Source of the DNA: an uncultured Clostridia bacterium | GTDB taxonomy: Bacteria > Bacillota > Clostridia > Oscillospirales > Acutalibacteraceae | DNA: 7,125 nucleotides | Direction of reading: 5' to 3' | Assembly (NCBI GenBank): GCA_945224895.1 | Contig: CALYNW010000048.1 | Coordinates: 1 to 7,125, forward strand | Shown: positions 7,044-7,125 of the stretch, piece after piece | Layout of the letters: each line of letters starts with the position of its first letter | How positions within the stretch are numbered: the first letter of the stretch is position 1 | The notes under the pieces: model-generated | What the model saw: the letters and a program-made list of their open reading frames with translations, nothing else | Databases searched by the model: none | What the model was told of the DNA's origin: nothing | Position numbers and translations under genes: made by a program

Positions 7044-7125
7044 CTTGTCAATGCACAGCAGAGAATGTTATATGGCACACCGTCAAGAAAGATGCCCTCA
7101 AGATTTATCATGGAAATTAAGACTG

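Larger units (their letters stand above)
5238..7125 (+). pseudogene. pcrA: PcrA/UvrD-type superfamily 1A DNA helicase, interrupted by three in-frame stops and cut by the window edge
   Basis: This is an ATP-dependent 3'-5' DNA helicase used in nucleotide-excision repair and in clearing replication obstacles. Motifs run in order through one frame: LNEMQQLAV with the Q-motif glutamine, Walker A AGAGSGKTT (22-30), AITFTNKAAGELRERL (motif Ia), VDEYQDTN (214-221, Walker B), GDDDQSIYRFRGA (242-254), RLEENYR (273-279), MTLHSAKGLEF (motif V, about 548-558) and EEERRLAYVGITRA (motif VI, about 584-597). Codon 280 is TAA (6075-6077), codon 599 TAA (7032-7034) and codon 602 TAG (7041-7043). Family-like sequence continues in the same frame after each (TQNI; later NAQQRMLYG and MPSRF), so there are no frameshifts. 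Uninterrupted stretches are 5238-6077 and, from an ATG without ribosome binding site, 6192-7034. The 629 codons visible are about 85-90 % of a usual PcrA. As written no active helicase could be made. The upstream terminator leaves its promoter unclear. Confidence 0.88.

Overview
This window looks like a chromosomal segment from a low-GC anaerobic Firmicute, probably class Clostridia (Oscillospiraceae or Lachnospiraceae-like). The reasons are AT-rich third positions, strong AGGAGG-type ribosome binding sites, frequent TTG/GTG starts, the linkage of lspA with an rluD-type pseudouridine synthase, and a membrane pair of a sodium-pumping biotin-dependent decarboxylase. The organism call is an inference from gene content; there is no 16S or other marker here.

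Layout. (1) Positions 21-3137 hold a tight plus-strand operon: lspA (signal peptidase II), an rluD-type gene, a Cof-type HAD phosphatase and nfo (endonuclease IV). Neighbours overlap or lie within 15 bases of each other. A perfect 15-bp hairpin with T-runs on both sides (3154-3189) ends the operon. (2) Positions 3207-3341 on the minus strand encode a 44-residue membrane protein, with its own ribosome binding site and a near-consensus promoter. It converges on nfo and can share the same terminator. (3) A divergent plus-strand promoter (TTGAAA-17-TATAAT) drives oadG and oadB, the gamma and beta subunits of a Na+-translocating decarboxylase. No alpha (carboxyltransferase) or biotin-carrier gene follows them. 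(4) A terminator hairpin at 5194-5224 ends next to the ribosome binding site of a pcrA/uvrD-type helicase gene, which runs off the right edge.

The most notable observation is that two conserved housekeeping genes are broken by in-frame stop codons while the rest of their frame and family motifs are intact. The rluD-type gene has one TAG (1051). The pcrA-type gene has TAA (6075), TAA (7032) and TAG (7041). There is no frameshift, and family-typical sequence resumes in the same frame immediately after each stop. TAA is also the normal terminator of most genes here, so a changed genetic code does not explain this. Sequence error, strain-specific nonsense mutation or a mutational process are the candidates.

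Functionally the first operon mixes lipoprotein maturation, rRNA modification, a soluble phosphatase and base-excision repair, all ordinary housekeeping. The oad pair points to sodium-gradient energetics from decarboxylation, with the catalytic subunits encoded elsewhere. I found no CRISPR array, tRNA, rRNA, insertion sequence or phage gene, and no clear novel multi-gene system. The least explained gene is the small minus-strand membrane protein.
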